Positions 16,765 through 25,975 of a stretch of 64,000 nt of DNA are shown piece after piece. Below the pieces are notes generated by a model that was not told where the DNA came from, did no database searches, and saw only the letters and a program-made list of their open reading frames with translations. This stretch comes from Pseudomonas citronellolis. Lineage in GTDB: Bacteria > Pseudomonadota > Gammaproteobacteria > Pseudomonadales > Pseudomonadaceae. The number at the start of each line of letters is the position of its first letter. Position 1 is the first letter of the stretch. Both the position numbers and the translations under genes were made by a program. Location of the stretch: positions 103,062 to 167,061 of the forward strand of contig NZ_FOLS01000014.1 of NCBI RefSeq assembly GCF_900112375.1. Reading direction: 5' to 3'.

Positions 16765-17742
16765 TCAAGGCAACAGAATGGTCGACCCGGTGGTCCGCCG
16801 CGCCGCCAGTTCGGTCTGCGCCTTGGCCGCGTCGGCCAGGGCGTAGCGCTGGTTGATCTCCACCTTGACCTTGCCCGAGACGAGCATGCCGAACAGGTCC
16901 TCGGCCATCGCCTGCAGGCGCTCCGGGGTGTTGGCGTAGCCGAACAGCGTCGGCCGGGTGACGAACAGCGAGCCCTTCTGCGCCAGGATGCCCAGGTTGA
17001 TGCCGTCCACCGGGCCCGAGGCGTTGCCGAAGCTGACGATCAGCCCGCGCGGGGCGGCGCAGTCCAGGGAGATCGGCCAGGTGTCCTTGCCCACCGAGTC
17101 GTAGACCACCGGGCACTTCTTGCCGTCGGTGAGCTGCAGCACGCGCTCCGCCACGTTCTCCTGGCTGTAGTCGATGGTCGCCCAGGCGCCATGGGCCTTG
17201 GCCAGCTCCGCCTTGGCGGCCGAGCCGACGGTGCCGATCAGCTTCACCCCCAGGGCCTTGGCCCACTGGCAGGCGATCAGCCCGACGCCGCCGGCGGCCG
17301 CGTGCCAGAGCACGGTCTGGCCGGGCTGGGCGTTGTAGGTCTGGCGCAGCAGGTACTGCACGGTCAGGCCCTTGAGCATCACCGCGGCGGCGGTCTCGAA
17401 GTCGATGGCGTCGGGCAGTTTCACCACGTTGGCCGCCGGCAGCACGTGCAGTTCGCTGTAGGCGCCCAGCGGGCCGGTGGCGTAGCCGACGCGGTCGCCG
17501 ACCTTGACGTTGCTCACCTCGCTGCCCACCGCTTCCACCTCGCCGGCGCCCTCGGTGCCCAGCCCGGAGGGCAGCGCCGGGGCGGGATAGAGGCCGCTGC
17601 GGAAGTAGTTGTCGATGAAGTTCAGGCCGATGGCGCGGTTGCGTACGCGGACTTCCTTCGGGCCCGGCTCGGCGGGGGTGTAGTCGAGGTATTCGAGGAC
17701 TTCGGGGCCGCCGGTGCGGGCGAACTGGATGCGCTTGGCCAT
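16765..17742 (-). CDS. qor: NADPH:quinone oxidoreductase (zeta-crystallin type)
   Basis: Medium-chain dehydrogenase/reductase without catalytic zinc that reduces quinones using NADPH; cytoplasmic. It has 325 residues, equal to the usual Qor length, with an N-terminal GroES-like domain (NFIDNYFRSGLYP, GTEGAGEVEAVGS) and the Rossmann motif AAAGGVGLIACQWAKALG. ATG 17742 has AGGAGA upstream; the extension to 17898 overlaps the hemF promoter region and is rejected. It is divergent from hemF across 181 bp, as in P. aeruginosa (PA0023/PA0024). Confidence 0.95.
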   Translation of the reverse strand: MAKRIQFARTGGPEVLEYLDYTPAEPGPKEVRVRNRAIGLNFIDNYFRSGLYPAPALPSGLGTEGAGEVEAVGSEVSNVKVGDRVGYATGPLGAYSELHVLPAANVVKLPDAIDFETAAAVMLKGLTVQYLLRQTYNAQPGQTVLWHAAAGGVGLIACQWAKALGVKLIGTVGSAAKAELAKAHGAWATIDYSQENVAERVLQLTDGKKCPVVYDSVGKDTWPISLDCAAPRGLIVSFGNASGPVDGINLGILAQKGSLFVTRPTLFGYANTPERLQAMAEDLFGMLVSGKVKVEINQRYALADAAKAQTELAARRTTGSTILLP

Positions 17743-17821
17743 GTCGATCTCCTGCTGCATGCGGCGTCGGAGGGGTCGGCGCCGCGTTGGGAAAAGTCTT
17801 TCATCCAAGCCGCCTTGTTGA

Positions 17822-18838
<1,017 letters not shown>

Positions 18839-18843
18839 CGAGG

Positions 18844-18910
18844 GTTCGCGAGCAAGCTCGCTCCTACAGGTACGCGTCTGCTCTTCGTAGGAGCGAGCTT
18901 GCTCGCGAAC
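18844..18910. repeat. REP doublet between hemF and aroE
   Basis: GTTCGCGAGCAAGCTCGCTC followed after about 20 bp by GTAGGAGCGAGCTTGCTCGC: two REPs in inverted, back-to-back orientation starting 6 bp past the hemF stop. It could end the hemF message or separate it from aroE. Confidence 0.85.
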
Positions 18911-18981
18911 CGCGGCCTGGCAGCTTGCCGCAAAAACCGGCAAGCTGCCGCTCTTTCGGTTTTCCCACCCGCAGGACTCCA

Positions 18982-19803
18982 ATGGACCGCTATTGCGTCT
19001 TCGGCAACCCCATCGGCCACAGCAAGTCGCCGCTGATCCATCGCCTGTTCGCCGAGCAGACCGGCCAGGCGCTCACCTACGACGCCCAACTGGCGCCGCT
19101 GGACGACTTCGCCGGGGCCGCCCGCGGGTTCTTCGCCGAGGGCCTGGGCGCCAACGTCACCGTGCCCTTCAAGGAAGACGCCTACCGCCTGTGCGGTGAA
19201 CTCACCGAGCGCGCCCGCCGCGCCGGCGCGGTGAACACGCTGAAGAGGCTCGACGACGGCCGCCTGCTGGGCGACAACACCGATGGCGCCGGCCTGACTC
19301 GCGACCTGGTGGTGAACAACGGCGTGGCGCTCAAGGGCCGCCGCGTGCTGGTGCTGGGCGCCGGCGGCGCGGTGCGCGGCATCCTCGAACCCTTCCTGGC
19401 CGAGGGCCCGGCGGCGCTGGTGGTGCTCAACCGCACCGCGGCCAAGGCCGAGCAGCTGGCCCGCGAGTTCGCCGACCTGGGCCCGGTGCGCGCCGGCGGC
19501 TTCGACCTGCGCGACGAACCCTTCGACCTGATCGTCAACGGCACCTCGGCCAGCCTGGCCGGCGAGCTGCCGCCCATCGACGCGGCGCTGATCCGCCCGG
19601 GGCACACCGTCTGCTACGACATGATGTACGGCAAGGAGCCGACCGCCTTCAACCGCTGGGCCGCCGAGCATGGCGCGGCGCGCTGCATCGATGGCCTGGG
19701 CATGCTGGTGGAGCAGGCGGCGGAGGCCTTCGTGCTGTGGCGCGGGGTGCGGCCGGATTCGCGGCCGGTGTTGGATGAGTTGCGGCGGCAGTTGGCGGGT
19801 TGA
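18982..19803 (+). CDS. aroE: Shikimate dehydrogenase
   Basis: NADP-dependent reduction of 3-dehydroshikimate to shikimate in aromatic amino acid synthesis. It has 273 residues: the substrate loop [13 protein letters not shown] (with catalytic Lys in [12 protein letters not shown]), NADP-binding [11 protein letters not shown] and [11 protein letters not shown], and C-terminal [14 protein letters not shown] 18982 follows AGGACT. The final codons are visibly less G/C-ending than the rest. Confidence 0.97.
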   Translation: MDRYCVFGNPIGHSKSPLIHRLFAEQTGQALTYDAQLAPLDDFAGAARGFFAEGLGANVTVPFKEDAYRLCGELTERARRAGAVNTLKRLDDGRLLGDNTDGAGLTRDLVVNNGVALKGRRVLVLGAGGAVRGILEPFLAEGPAALVVLNRTAAKAEQLAREFADLGPVRAGGFDLRDEPFDLIVNGTSASLAGELPPIDAALIRPGHTVCYDMMYGKEPTAFNRWAAEHGAARCIDGLGMLVEQAAEAFVLWRGVRPDSRPVLDELRRQLAG

Positions 19804-19837
19804 GCGCCGGATGCCCCGTGCGCTGGGCGAATAAATC

Positions 19838-19956
19838 GCGGACGGAGTCCGCTCCTACGCCTCCCGGCAAACACAATGCCCCCGTAGGATGGTGTTGAGC
19901 GAAGCGATACCCATCACCGCAACCGCATGGGTTTCGCAAGCTCAACCCATCCTACG
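19838..19956. repeat. REP variant plus family B palindrome between aroE and sulP
   Basis: CGCGGACGGAGTCCGCTCCT at 19838-19859, then a full family B palindrome (CGTAGGATGGTGTTGAGC to CAACCCATCCTACG, 19882-19956). They fill the gap between the convergent aroE and sulP genes; nothing else is seen. Confidence 0.8.
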
Positions 19957-19976
19957 AAAAGCACCTCGCCGCTTCC

Positions 19977-21533
19977 CTACTCCACCTGCAGAACCGCGCC
20001 TTCGCCCATCTGCCGCGCCAATTCCTCGCGGACCCTCGGCCGCGCATGGCGCAGCACCAGGTGCCGCCCCTCGCCGGCCAGCCGGCGGGCTTCCTGCTGC
20101 AGCATGTGCGCCCCGGCGAAGTCGATGAAGTTCACGTGCCTGGCATCCAGCACCAGGCGCCGGCCCTGGCTGGCCTGGATCAGGCGCTGCAGGTAGTCGC
20201 AGGCGCCGAAGAAGATCGAGCCTTCCACCCGCAGCACTTCCTCCTCGCTGGCCTGCCAGCGTTCCACTCGCGGCTGCGAGGTGCGCCGCAGGTAGAGCAG
20301 CAGCGAGGCCAGCACGCCCAGGTAGATGGCGTTCTGCAGCGGCAGCAGCAGGGTCGCCGCGGCGGTCAGGGCCATCACCGCGAACTCGCTGCGGCTGCCG
20401 CGCCAGAGGGCGCGCAGGGCCGGGCGGTCGACCAGGCCCCAGGCGATCAGCAGGATGCCGCCGGCCATGGCCGGCAGCGGGATGTGGGTGATCAGCCCGG
20501 CGCCGGCCACTGCCAGCACCGCGACCCAGGCGGCGGAGAACACCCCGGCCAGCGGCGTGCGCGCGCCGGCTTCGAGGTTGAGCCCGGAGCGGGTGAAGGA
20601 GCCCGCCGAGAGGCTGCCGGAGAACCATGGGCCGACCAGGTTGGACAGGCCCTGGGCGCGGATTTCCTGGTTGGCGTCCAGCACCTGCTGGCTGCGCGCG
20701 GCCAGGGCGCGGGCGATGGACAGGCTGGTGACCAGGCCGAGCAGCCCGCAGGCCAGGGCCCCGGGCAGCAGCGCGGCGATGCCGGCCGCATCGACCTGCA
20801 ACGGGCTGAACGGCGGCAGCGCGCTGGCGAAGGCCCGCACCCGCGCCACGCCGCCGAACCATGCGGGCAGCGCCCAAACCGTCAGGCTGGCCACCAGCAG
20901 GCCGAACATCAGCGCCGGCCAGCGCGGCCGCAGCCAGCGGCACAGCAGGCTCGCCGCCAGGCTGAGCAGGCCGATGGCCAGGGACGCCGGCTCGCACTCG
21001 CCCAGCCGCGCCAGCAGCAGGCGCGTGCCGTCCAGGGCGCTGCCGCGGCTGTGCACTTCCACGCCGAGCAGGTAGGGCAACTGGCCCAGGGCGATGACCA
21101 GCGCCGCGCCCAGGGTGAAGCCGAGCATCACCGAGTGCGAGACGAAATTCAGCAGCACCCCGGCGCGCATCGCGCCCAGGGCCCATTGCAGGATGCCGGC
21201 GAGGAAGGTCAGCAGCAGCACGTACTGGATGAACGTCTCGCTGCCCGGCGGCGCCAGGGGCGCCACCGTGGCGTAGAGCACCACCGAGATGGCCGCGGTG
21301 GGCCCGCCGACCATGTGCCTGGAGGAGCCCCACAGGCAGGCCACCACCACCGGCAGCATGGCCGCGTACAGGCCGTACTGCGGCGGCAGCCCGGCGATCA
21401 GCGCGTAGGCGATGGACTGCGGCAGGGCCAGCACCGCGCCGGCCAGGCCGACCCAGGCTTCCCGCGCCATCGCCCGCGGGCCGAGGCCCGGCAGCCAGGC
21501 TAGGAACGGCAGCAAGCGATACAGGCGCTCCAT
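19977..21533 (-). CDS. SulP-family anion transporter with STAS domain
   Basis: Inner-membrane transporter of 518 residues: 10 to 12 hydrophobic segments from residue 25 to about 400 (LPQSIAYALIAGLPPQYGLYA is the SulP signature region, quoted in part as PQYGLYAAMLPV) and a C-terminal cytoplasmic STAS domain (about 425-518, VLDARHVNFIDFAGAHML). SulP proteins carry sulfate, bicarbonate or dicarboxylates. As the last gene of betC-choX-sulP (6 bp after choX) it probably imports choline-O-sulfate or exports the released sulfate. ATG at 21533. Confidence 0.88.
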   Translation of the reverse strand: MERLYRLLPFLAWLPGLGPRAMAREAWVGLAGAVLALPQSIAYALIAGLPPQYGLYAAMLPVVVACLWGSSRHMVGGPTAAISVVLYATVAPLAPPGSETFIQYVLLLTFLAGILQWALGAMRAGVLLNFVSHSVMLGFTLGAALVIALGQLPYLLGVEVHSRGSALDGTRLLLARLGECEPASLAIGLLSLAASLLCRWLRPRWPALMFGLLVASLTVWALPAWFGGVARVRAFASALPPFSPLQVDAAGIAALLPGALACGLLGLVTSLSIARALAARSQQVLDANQEIRAQGLSNLVGPWFSGSLSAGSFTRSGLNLEAGARTPLAGVFSAAWVAVLAVAGAGLITHIPLPAMAGGILLIAWGLVDRPALRALWRGSRSEFAVMALTAAATLLLPLQNAIYLGVLASLLLYLRRTSQPRVERWQASEEEVLRVEGSIFFGACDYLQRLIQASQGRRLVLDARHVNFIDFAGAHMLQQEARRLAGEGRHLVLRHARPRVREELARQMGEGAVLQVE

Positions 21534-21539
21534 CGGCGG

Positions 21540-22463
21540 TCAGAGCTTGGCCTGCACGGCGGCCAGGGCATCGCCGCCGTCGCGGCTCTTCACCCCGTCC
21601 AGCCACTTGCCCAGGGCCTGCGGGTTGGCCTTGATCCAGGCCTTCACCGCGTCGGCGTTCTTCACGTTCTTCTCCAGCACCTCGGCCATGATGGCGTTCT
21701 CCATCTTCAGGTCGAAGCTCAGGTTGGCCAGCAGCTTGGCGCTGTTCGGGCACTGCTGGGCATAGCCGTTGCGGGTGACGGTGTAGACGCTGCCGGTGCT
21801 GCCGAAGTACTTGTCGCCGCCGGCCAGGTACTTCATGTCGTACTTCACGTTCATCGGGTGCGGCGTCCAGCCGAGGAAGACGATCCAGCGCTCGCGCTTA
21901 ACCGCCCGGCTGACCTCGGCGAGCATCGCCTGCTCGCTGGACTCCACCAGCTTCCAGTCGCCCAGGCCGAACTCGTTGCCGCCGATCATCTTCTGGATCG
22001 ACAGGTTGGCCGGCGCGCCCGAGCCGATGCCGTAGACCTTGTGGTTGAACTGGTCGGCGTGCTTCTGCAGGTCGGCGAAGTTCTTCACCCCGGCGTCGTA
22101 GACGTAGGTCGGCACGGCCAGGGTGAATTCGGTGCCCTCCAGGTTCTTCGCCAGTCGCGTGACCTGGCCGCTGGCGATGAACTGGTCATGGAAGCCCTGC
22201 TGCGCCGGCATCCAGTTGCCGAGGAAGGCGTCCACCTGGCCGTCGCGCAGGCCGCCGTAGGTGATCGGCACCGAAAGGGTGTCGACCTTGGCCTGGTAGC
22301 CGAGGCTGTCGAGCAGGAAGCTGGCGACGCCGTTGGTCACGGCGATGTCGGTCCAGCCCGGATCGGCCAGTTTCACCGTGGCGCAGGCGTCGTCCTCGGC
22401 CTGCGCGGCCTGGCCGGCCAGCGCCATGGTGGTGGCCAGCAGCAATGCACTTAACTTGGTCAT
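21540..22463 (-). CDS. choX: Choline/betaine-type ABC transporter substrate-binding protein (ChoX/OpuAC family)
   Basis: Periplasmic binding protein of 307 residues: signal peptide MTKLSALLLATTMALAGQAAQA, then an OpuAC domain with the aromatic-rich ligand regions seen in ChoX (DPGWTDIAVTNGVASFLL, FLGNWMPAQ, IVFLGWTPHPMN), in which Trp residues box the quaternary ammonium group. No permease or ATPase gene is adjacent, so it must dock on a permease encoded elsewhere. It lies 38 bp after betC and has a good GGGGAG before the ATG. Ligand could be choline or choline sulfate. Confidence 0.86.
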   Translation of the reverse strand: MTKLSALLLATTMALAGQAAQAEDDACATVKLADPGWTDIAVTNGVASFLLDSLGYQAKVDTLSVPITYGGLRDGQVDAFLGNWMPAQQGFHDQFIASGQVTRLAKNLEGTEFTLAVPTYVYDAGVKNFADLQKHADQFNHKVYGIGSGAPANLSIQKMIGGNEFGLGDWKLVESSEQAMLAEVSRAVKRERWIVFLGWTPHPMNVKYDMKYLAGGDKYFGSTGSVYTVTRNGYAQQCPNSAKLLANLSFDLKMENAIMAEVLEKNVKNADAVKAWIKANPQALGKWLDGVKSRDGGDALAAVQAKL

Positions 22464-22501
22464 GCTTATCTCCCCTCGGCTTTTTCTGGTTGTGGTTATG
22501 G

Positions 22502-24010
22502 TCAGGGTCTGGGGTAACGGGCGCGGCGCTCCAGGTCGTCCAGGTCGATGTGGTTGCGCATGTACTGCTGGCTGGCATCGACGAACGGCTGGTGGTCCCA
22601 GCTGGTCAGCCTGCCGCGCTGCAAGGCGTCGGCGACGAAGCGCCGGCGGCGCTGGCTGGCCAGCACGCGGGCGGTGATCGCCGGTATGTCCCAGCGCTGC
22701 CGGGCCTCGGCCAGGAAGGCGTCGAACAGCTCGCGGTGCGCCGCGGAGCCGGCCAGGTTCTCCAGCTCGCGCGGGTCGTTCTTCAGATCGTAGAGCAGGC
22801 ATGGGTCCTGTTCGGAATAGACGAACTTGTAGTCGCCGCGGCGGATCATCATCAGCGGGCTGAGGGTGCCTTCGGCGGTGTATTCGCCGATCACCTCGTC
22901 GTGCCCGCCCTGGCCTTGCAGGTGCGGCAGCAGCGAGCGGCCGTCCAGCTCCAGGTCCGCCGGCAGCTCGCCGCCGGCCAGTTCCACCAGGGTCGGCAGC
23001 AGGTCGAGGGTGGACACCGACTCGGCCACATGGCGCGCGGCGAAGCGGCCCGGGGCGTGGATCAGCATGGGCACGCGGGCGGCCATCTCGAACCAGTGCA
23101 TCTTGTACCAGAGGCCGCGCTCGCCAAGCATGTCGCCATGGTCGCCGGAGAACACCACCAGGGTGTTCTCGGCCAGGTCGCATTCCTCCAGGGTCCTGAG
23201 CAGCGCGCCGATCTGCGCGTCGACGTAGCTGCAGGCGCCGAAGTAGGCGCGGCGGGCGTCGCGGATCTTCTCCGGCGGCAGCGGCTTGCCCCACAGGTCG
23301 ATGACCTTGAGCAGGCGCTGGGAGTGCGGGTCCTGCTCGTGCTGCGCCAGTTCCACCGACGGCAGCGGGATGTCCTCGTCGCGGTACAGGTCCCAGTACT
23401 CGCGGGGGATGGTGTAGGGGTCGTGGGGGTGGGTCATGGAGACGGTCAGGCAGAACGGCTGCTCGGCGTGCTCGCGGACGTGGTCGTAGAGGTACTGGCG
23501 CGCCTTGAACACCACTTCGTCGTCGAAATCCAGCTGGTTGGTGCGCACGCAGGGCCCGGCCTGCAGCACCGAGGACATGTTGTGGTACCAGCTCGGGCGC
23601 ACCTCCGGCTCGTCCCAGTTCACCGCCCAGCCGTAGTCGGCGGGGTAGATGTCGCTGGTCAGGCGCTCCTCGTAGCCGTGCAGCTGGTCCGGGCCGCAGA
23701 AGTGCATCTTGCCCGACAGCGCCGTGCGGTAGCCCAGGCGGCGCAGGTGGTGGGCGTAGGTGGGGACGTCGGCGGCGAAGTCGGCGGCGTTGTCCCAGGC
23801 GCCGATCTTCGTCGGCAGCTGGCCGCTGACCAGGGTGAAGCGCGAGGGCGCGCACAGCGGGCTGTTGCAGTAGGCCGAATCGAACACCACGGCCTGTTCG
23901 GCCAGGCGCACCAGGTTGGGCATGCGGATCGGCGAGGCGGCGTCGTGCAGCGGCAGCAGGGGCGCGGCCATCTGGTCGGCCATGATGAAGAGAATGTTCG
24001 GACGTGGCAT
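22502..24010 (-). CDS. betC: Choline-sulfatase
   Basis: Hydrolyses choline-O-sulfate to choline and sulfate; cytoplasmic. It has 502 residues and the type I sulfatase signature CAPSR (Cys53 is the formylglycine precursor) in NSPLCAPSRFTLVSGQ, plus the metal-binding IMADQ at the N-terminus and the choline-sulfatase C-terminal domain (ADALQRGRLTSWDHQPF region). The start MPRPNILFIMADQ at 24010 is preferred to upstream GTG/ATG codons that would overlap the regulator's promoter. It leads the betC-choX-sulP operon and is divergent from the LysR gene. Confidence 0.95.
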   Translation of the reverse strand: MPRPNILFIMADQMAAPLLPLHDAASPIRMPNLVRLAEQAVVFDSAYCNSPLCAPSRFTLVSGQLPTKIGAWDNAADFAADVPTYAHHLRRLGYRTALSGKMHFCGPDQLHGYEERLTSDIYPADYGWAVNWDEPEVRPSWYHNMSSVLQAGPCVRTNQLDFDDEVVFKARQYLYDHVREHAEQPFCLTVSMTHPHDPYTIPREYWDLYRDEDIPLPSVELAQHEQDPHSQRLLKVIDLWGKPLPPEKIRDARRAYFGACSYVDAQIGALLRTLEECDLAENTLVVFSGDHGDMLGERGLWYKMHWFEMAARVPMLIHAPGRFAARHVAESVSTLDLLPTLVELAGGELPADLELDGRSLLPHLQGQGGHDEVIGEYTAEGTLSPLMMIRRGDYKFVYSEQDPCLLYDLKNDPRELENLAGSAAHRELFDAFLAEARQRWDIPAITARVLASQRRRRFVADALQRGRLTSWDHQPFVDASQQYMRNHIDLDDLERRARYPRP

Positions 24011-24050
24011 GGCGAGGCTTATCCTATGCACGGTTGTTATGGAATAGTGC

Positions 24051-24066
24051 GTGACAGCAGTGTCAC
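24051..24066. promoter_or_regulatory. Inverted repeat in the betC/LysR divergent promoter
   Basis: GTGACAGCAGTGTCAC has perfect 5 bp arms (GTGAC/GTCAC) and lies in the 128 bp between betC and the divergent regulator. It is a candidate operator for the LysR protein, with no experimental support here. Confidence 0.45.
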
Positions 24067-24138
24067 GCCGCACCGGCAGGGGGTAAACCGCATGGCCATA
24101 CATGCTTCGGATAATGTCAGCTTATGGGTGGCGAACCC

Positions 24139-25035
24139 ATGAGCCTGCCCCTGGAACTGCTCCGCGTGTTCGAGTGCGCGGCCCGCGAGCAGGGCTTCAC
24201 CGCGGCGGCCGCCGAACTGGGCAGCAGCCAGCCGGCGGTGAGCCAGCAGATCAAGCGCCTGGAGAAGCTGCTCGGCGCACGTCTGTTCGACCGGGTTCAC
24301 CGCGGGATCGTTCTGACGGAAAGCGGCCAGTTGCTGCTGCGCCACGTGCAGGCCGGGCTGGCGGAGCTGGAGGCCGGCGTCGAGGCGGTCAGCGCCCGGC
24401 GCACCCAGGAGGTGCTGCAGGTGGCCACCGACTTCGCCTTCGCCGCCTACTGGCTGATGCCGCGCCTGCCGCGCTTCCGCCAATTGCACCCGGAACTGGA
24501 CGTCAGCCTGCTGAGCAGCGAGCGCAGCCCCAGCAGCCTGCGCAGCGACGTGGACGTGGCCATCGCCTTCGGCGACGGGCGCTTCAAGCATGGCGAGCCG
24601 CTGCTGCTGTTCGGCGAGGAAGTCTTCCCGGTGTGCAGCCCGCGCCTGCTGGGCGAGCGCCAGGCGCCGCTGCCGCTGGAGGAGCTGCAGCGCTTGCCGC
24701 TGCTGCACCTGAAGCCCGAGGCCCACAGCCGCTGGTTCGACTGGCCGGGGCTGTTCCGCGCCCTGGAGCTGCCGCGCCCGCCGGAGGCTTCCGGGCTACG
24801 CTTCGACAACTACACGCTGCTGGTGCAGGCGGCCATCGCCGGCCAGGGCGTGGCCATCGGCTGGCGCCACCTGGTCGACGAACTGCTGGAGCAGGGGTTA
24901 CTGTGCCGGCCCATCCGCGAGAGCGCCGCCTCGCGCTACGGCTATTACGCCGTGCTGCCCGAGCGCAAGCGCCGCGCCCGCCTGCTGCAGCCCTTCGTCG
25001 ACTGGCTGCGCGCCGAACTGGAACAGGACCCATGA
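24139..25035 (+). CDS. LysR-family choline sulfate utilization regulator
   Basis: A 298-residue LysR-type regulator: N-terminal helix-turn-helix (about 5-65; AAAAELGSSQPAVSQQIKRL) and a co-inducer-binding domain with PBP2-like fold. It is divergent from betC and resembles the choline-sulfate regulators found at this position in pseudomonads and rhizobia, so it probably activates betC-choX-sulP in response to choline or choline sulfate. An alternative ATG 15 bp upstream gives 303 residues; neither has a strong Shine-Dalgarno. The stop overlaps the next start (ATGA). Confidence 0.87.
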   Translation: MSLPLELLRVFECAAREQGFTAAAAELGSSQPAVSQQIKRLEKLLGARLFDRVHRGIVLTESGQLLLRHVQAGLAELEAGVEAVSARRTQEVLQVATDFAFAAYWLMPRLPRFRQLHPELDVSLLSSERSPSSLRSDVDVAIAFGDGRFKHGEPLLLFGEEVFPVCSPRLLGERQAPLPLEELQRLPLLHLKPEAHSRWFDWPGLFRALELPRPPEASGLRFDNYTLLVQAAIAGQGVAIGWRHLVDELLEQGLLCRPIRESAASRYGYYAVLPERKRRARLLQPFVDWLRAELEQDP

Positions 25036-25361
25036 ACGAGATCCACGGCTACCACGCCCACGTCTACTACGATGCCGACAGCCTGGAGCAGGCCCGCCAG
25101 CTGTGCGAGGAGGCGGTGCGCCTGTTCGGCGTGAAGATGGGCCGCATGCACCAGCGCCCGGTCGGCCCGCACCCGGACTGGAGCTGCCAGCTGGCCTTCG
25201 GCAACGACGCCTTCGCCGCCGTGGTGCCCTGGCTGGCGCTGCACCGCGATGGCCTGGTGGTGTTCATCCACCCGGACACCGGCGACGACCTGCGCGACCA
25301 TCGCGACCACGCCATCTGGATGGGCGCGGTGCGGCCGCTGGACCTGTCGCTGTTCGGTTGA
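25032..25361 (+). CDS. DOPA 4,5-dioxygenase family protein
   Basis: A 109-residue protein of the DOPA 4,5-dioxygenase/aromatic ring-cleaving dioxygenase family (COG3805). Metal-binding histidines are visible in GYHAHVYYD near the N-terminus and in LALHRDGLVVFIHPDTGDD / HRDHAIWMG near the C-terminus. It overlaps the LysR stop by 4 bp, so both are co-translated, although no link of ring cleavage to choline sulfate is known. Substrate unknown. Five bp downstream is the Fur box of the next unit. Confidence 0.82.
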   Translation: MNEIHGYHAHVYYDADSLEQARQLCEEAVRLFGVKMGRMHQRPVGPHPDWSCQLAFGNDAFAAVVPWLALHRDGLVVFIHPDTGDDLRDHRDHAIWMGAVRPLDLSLFG

Positions 25362-25365
25362 GTTC

Positions 25366-25384
25366 GATAATGATTCTCGATTCG
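25366..25384 (+). promoter_or_regulatory. Fur box upstream of fecI
   Basis: GATAATGATTCTCGATTCG matches 12 of 19 positions of the Fur consensus, including the whole left half GATAATGAT. It is 70 bp before the fecI start, the expected position for iron repression of an ECF sigma gene. Confidence 0.8.
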
Positions 25385-25453
25385 GTGTATGCTTGCCCGC
25401 TTTACCGGCGGCCCGCCCACGGCGGGCCGGCATTCCAGGGTATCGCGGTCATC

Positions 25454-25975
25454 ATGCGGCGTTTCGCCTCCTCCCACCTCCTGCAGAGCTTCCAGGCGCA
25501 CTATGCGGACCTGCTGCGCTTCCTCGCCCGCCGCCTGGGCGACAACCAGCGCGCCGCCGACGTCGCCCAGGACACCTGGCTGCGCCTGGCCGACCAGGCC
25601 CCGGAAGCCGAAGTGCAGGACCCGCGCGCCTACCTGTTCCGCGTGGCCGGCAACCTGGCCATCGACAACCTGCGTCGCGAGGGCCGGCTGGCCGAGCTGC
25701 ACGTGGAGGAGACGGCGGCCAACGAGGTCAGCGACCCCGGCGCCGGCCTGGAGCGCAACCTGCTGGCCCGCGAGGCCCTGGAACAGCTCGACGCCGCCCT
25801 CGACCAGCTGCCGCCCAAGGCCCGCCAGGCGCTGCTGATGAACCGCCTGGACGGCCTGACCCACGCGCAGATCGCCCGCCGCCTCGGCGTTTCCGAAAGC
25901 ATGGTGGGCAAGTACATCGTCCAGGCCATGCGCCATTGCCGCGACCACCTGCAACAGCGGGAGGCGCAGCCATGA
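25454..25975 (+). CDS. FecI-type ECF sigma factor
   Basis: Iron-starvation sigma factor of 173 residues with sigma region 2 (YADLLRFLARRLGD...VAQDTWLRLA, about 17-80) and region 4 (LPPKARQALLMNRLDGLTHAQIARRLGVSESMV, quoted in part as HAQIARRLGVSESMV, about 115-165). It should direct RNA polymerase to the receptor gene downstream once released by FecR. The ATG at 25454 follows a Fur box; the stop overlaps fecR (ATGA). Confidence 0.92.
   Translation: MRRFASSHLLQSFQAHYADLLRFLARRLGDNQRAADVAQDTWLRLADQAPEAEVQDPRAYLFRVAGNLAIDNLRREGRLAELHVEETAANEVSDPGAGLERNLLAREALEQLDAALDQLPPKARQALLMNRLDGLTHAQIARRLGVSESMVGKYIVQAMRHCRDHLQQREAQP

Noticed and set aside
21540..23855. Single 771-codon frame spanning choX and part of betC on the minus strand
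   Set aside because: The N-terminal part is an out-of-frame reading of betC; only the segment from 22463 is choX, with its own ribosome site and signal peptide.
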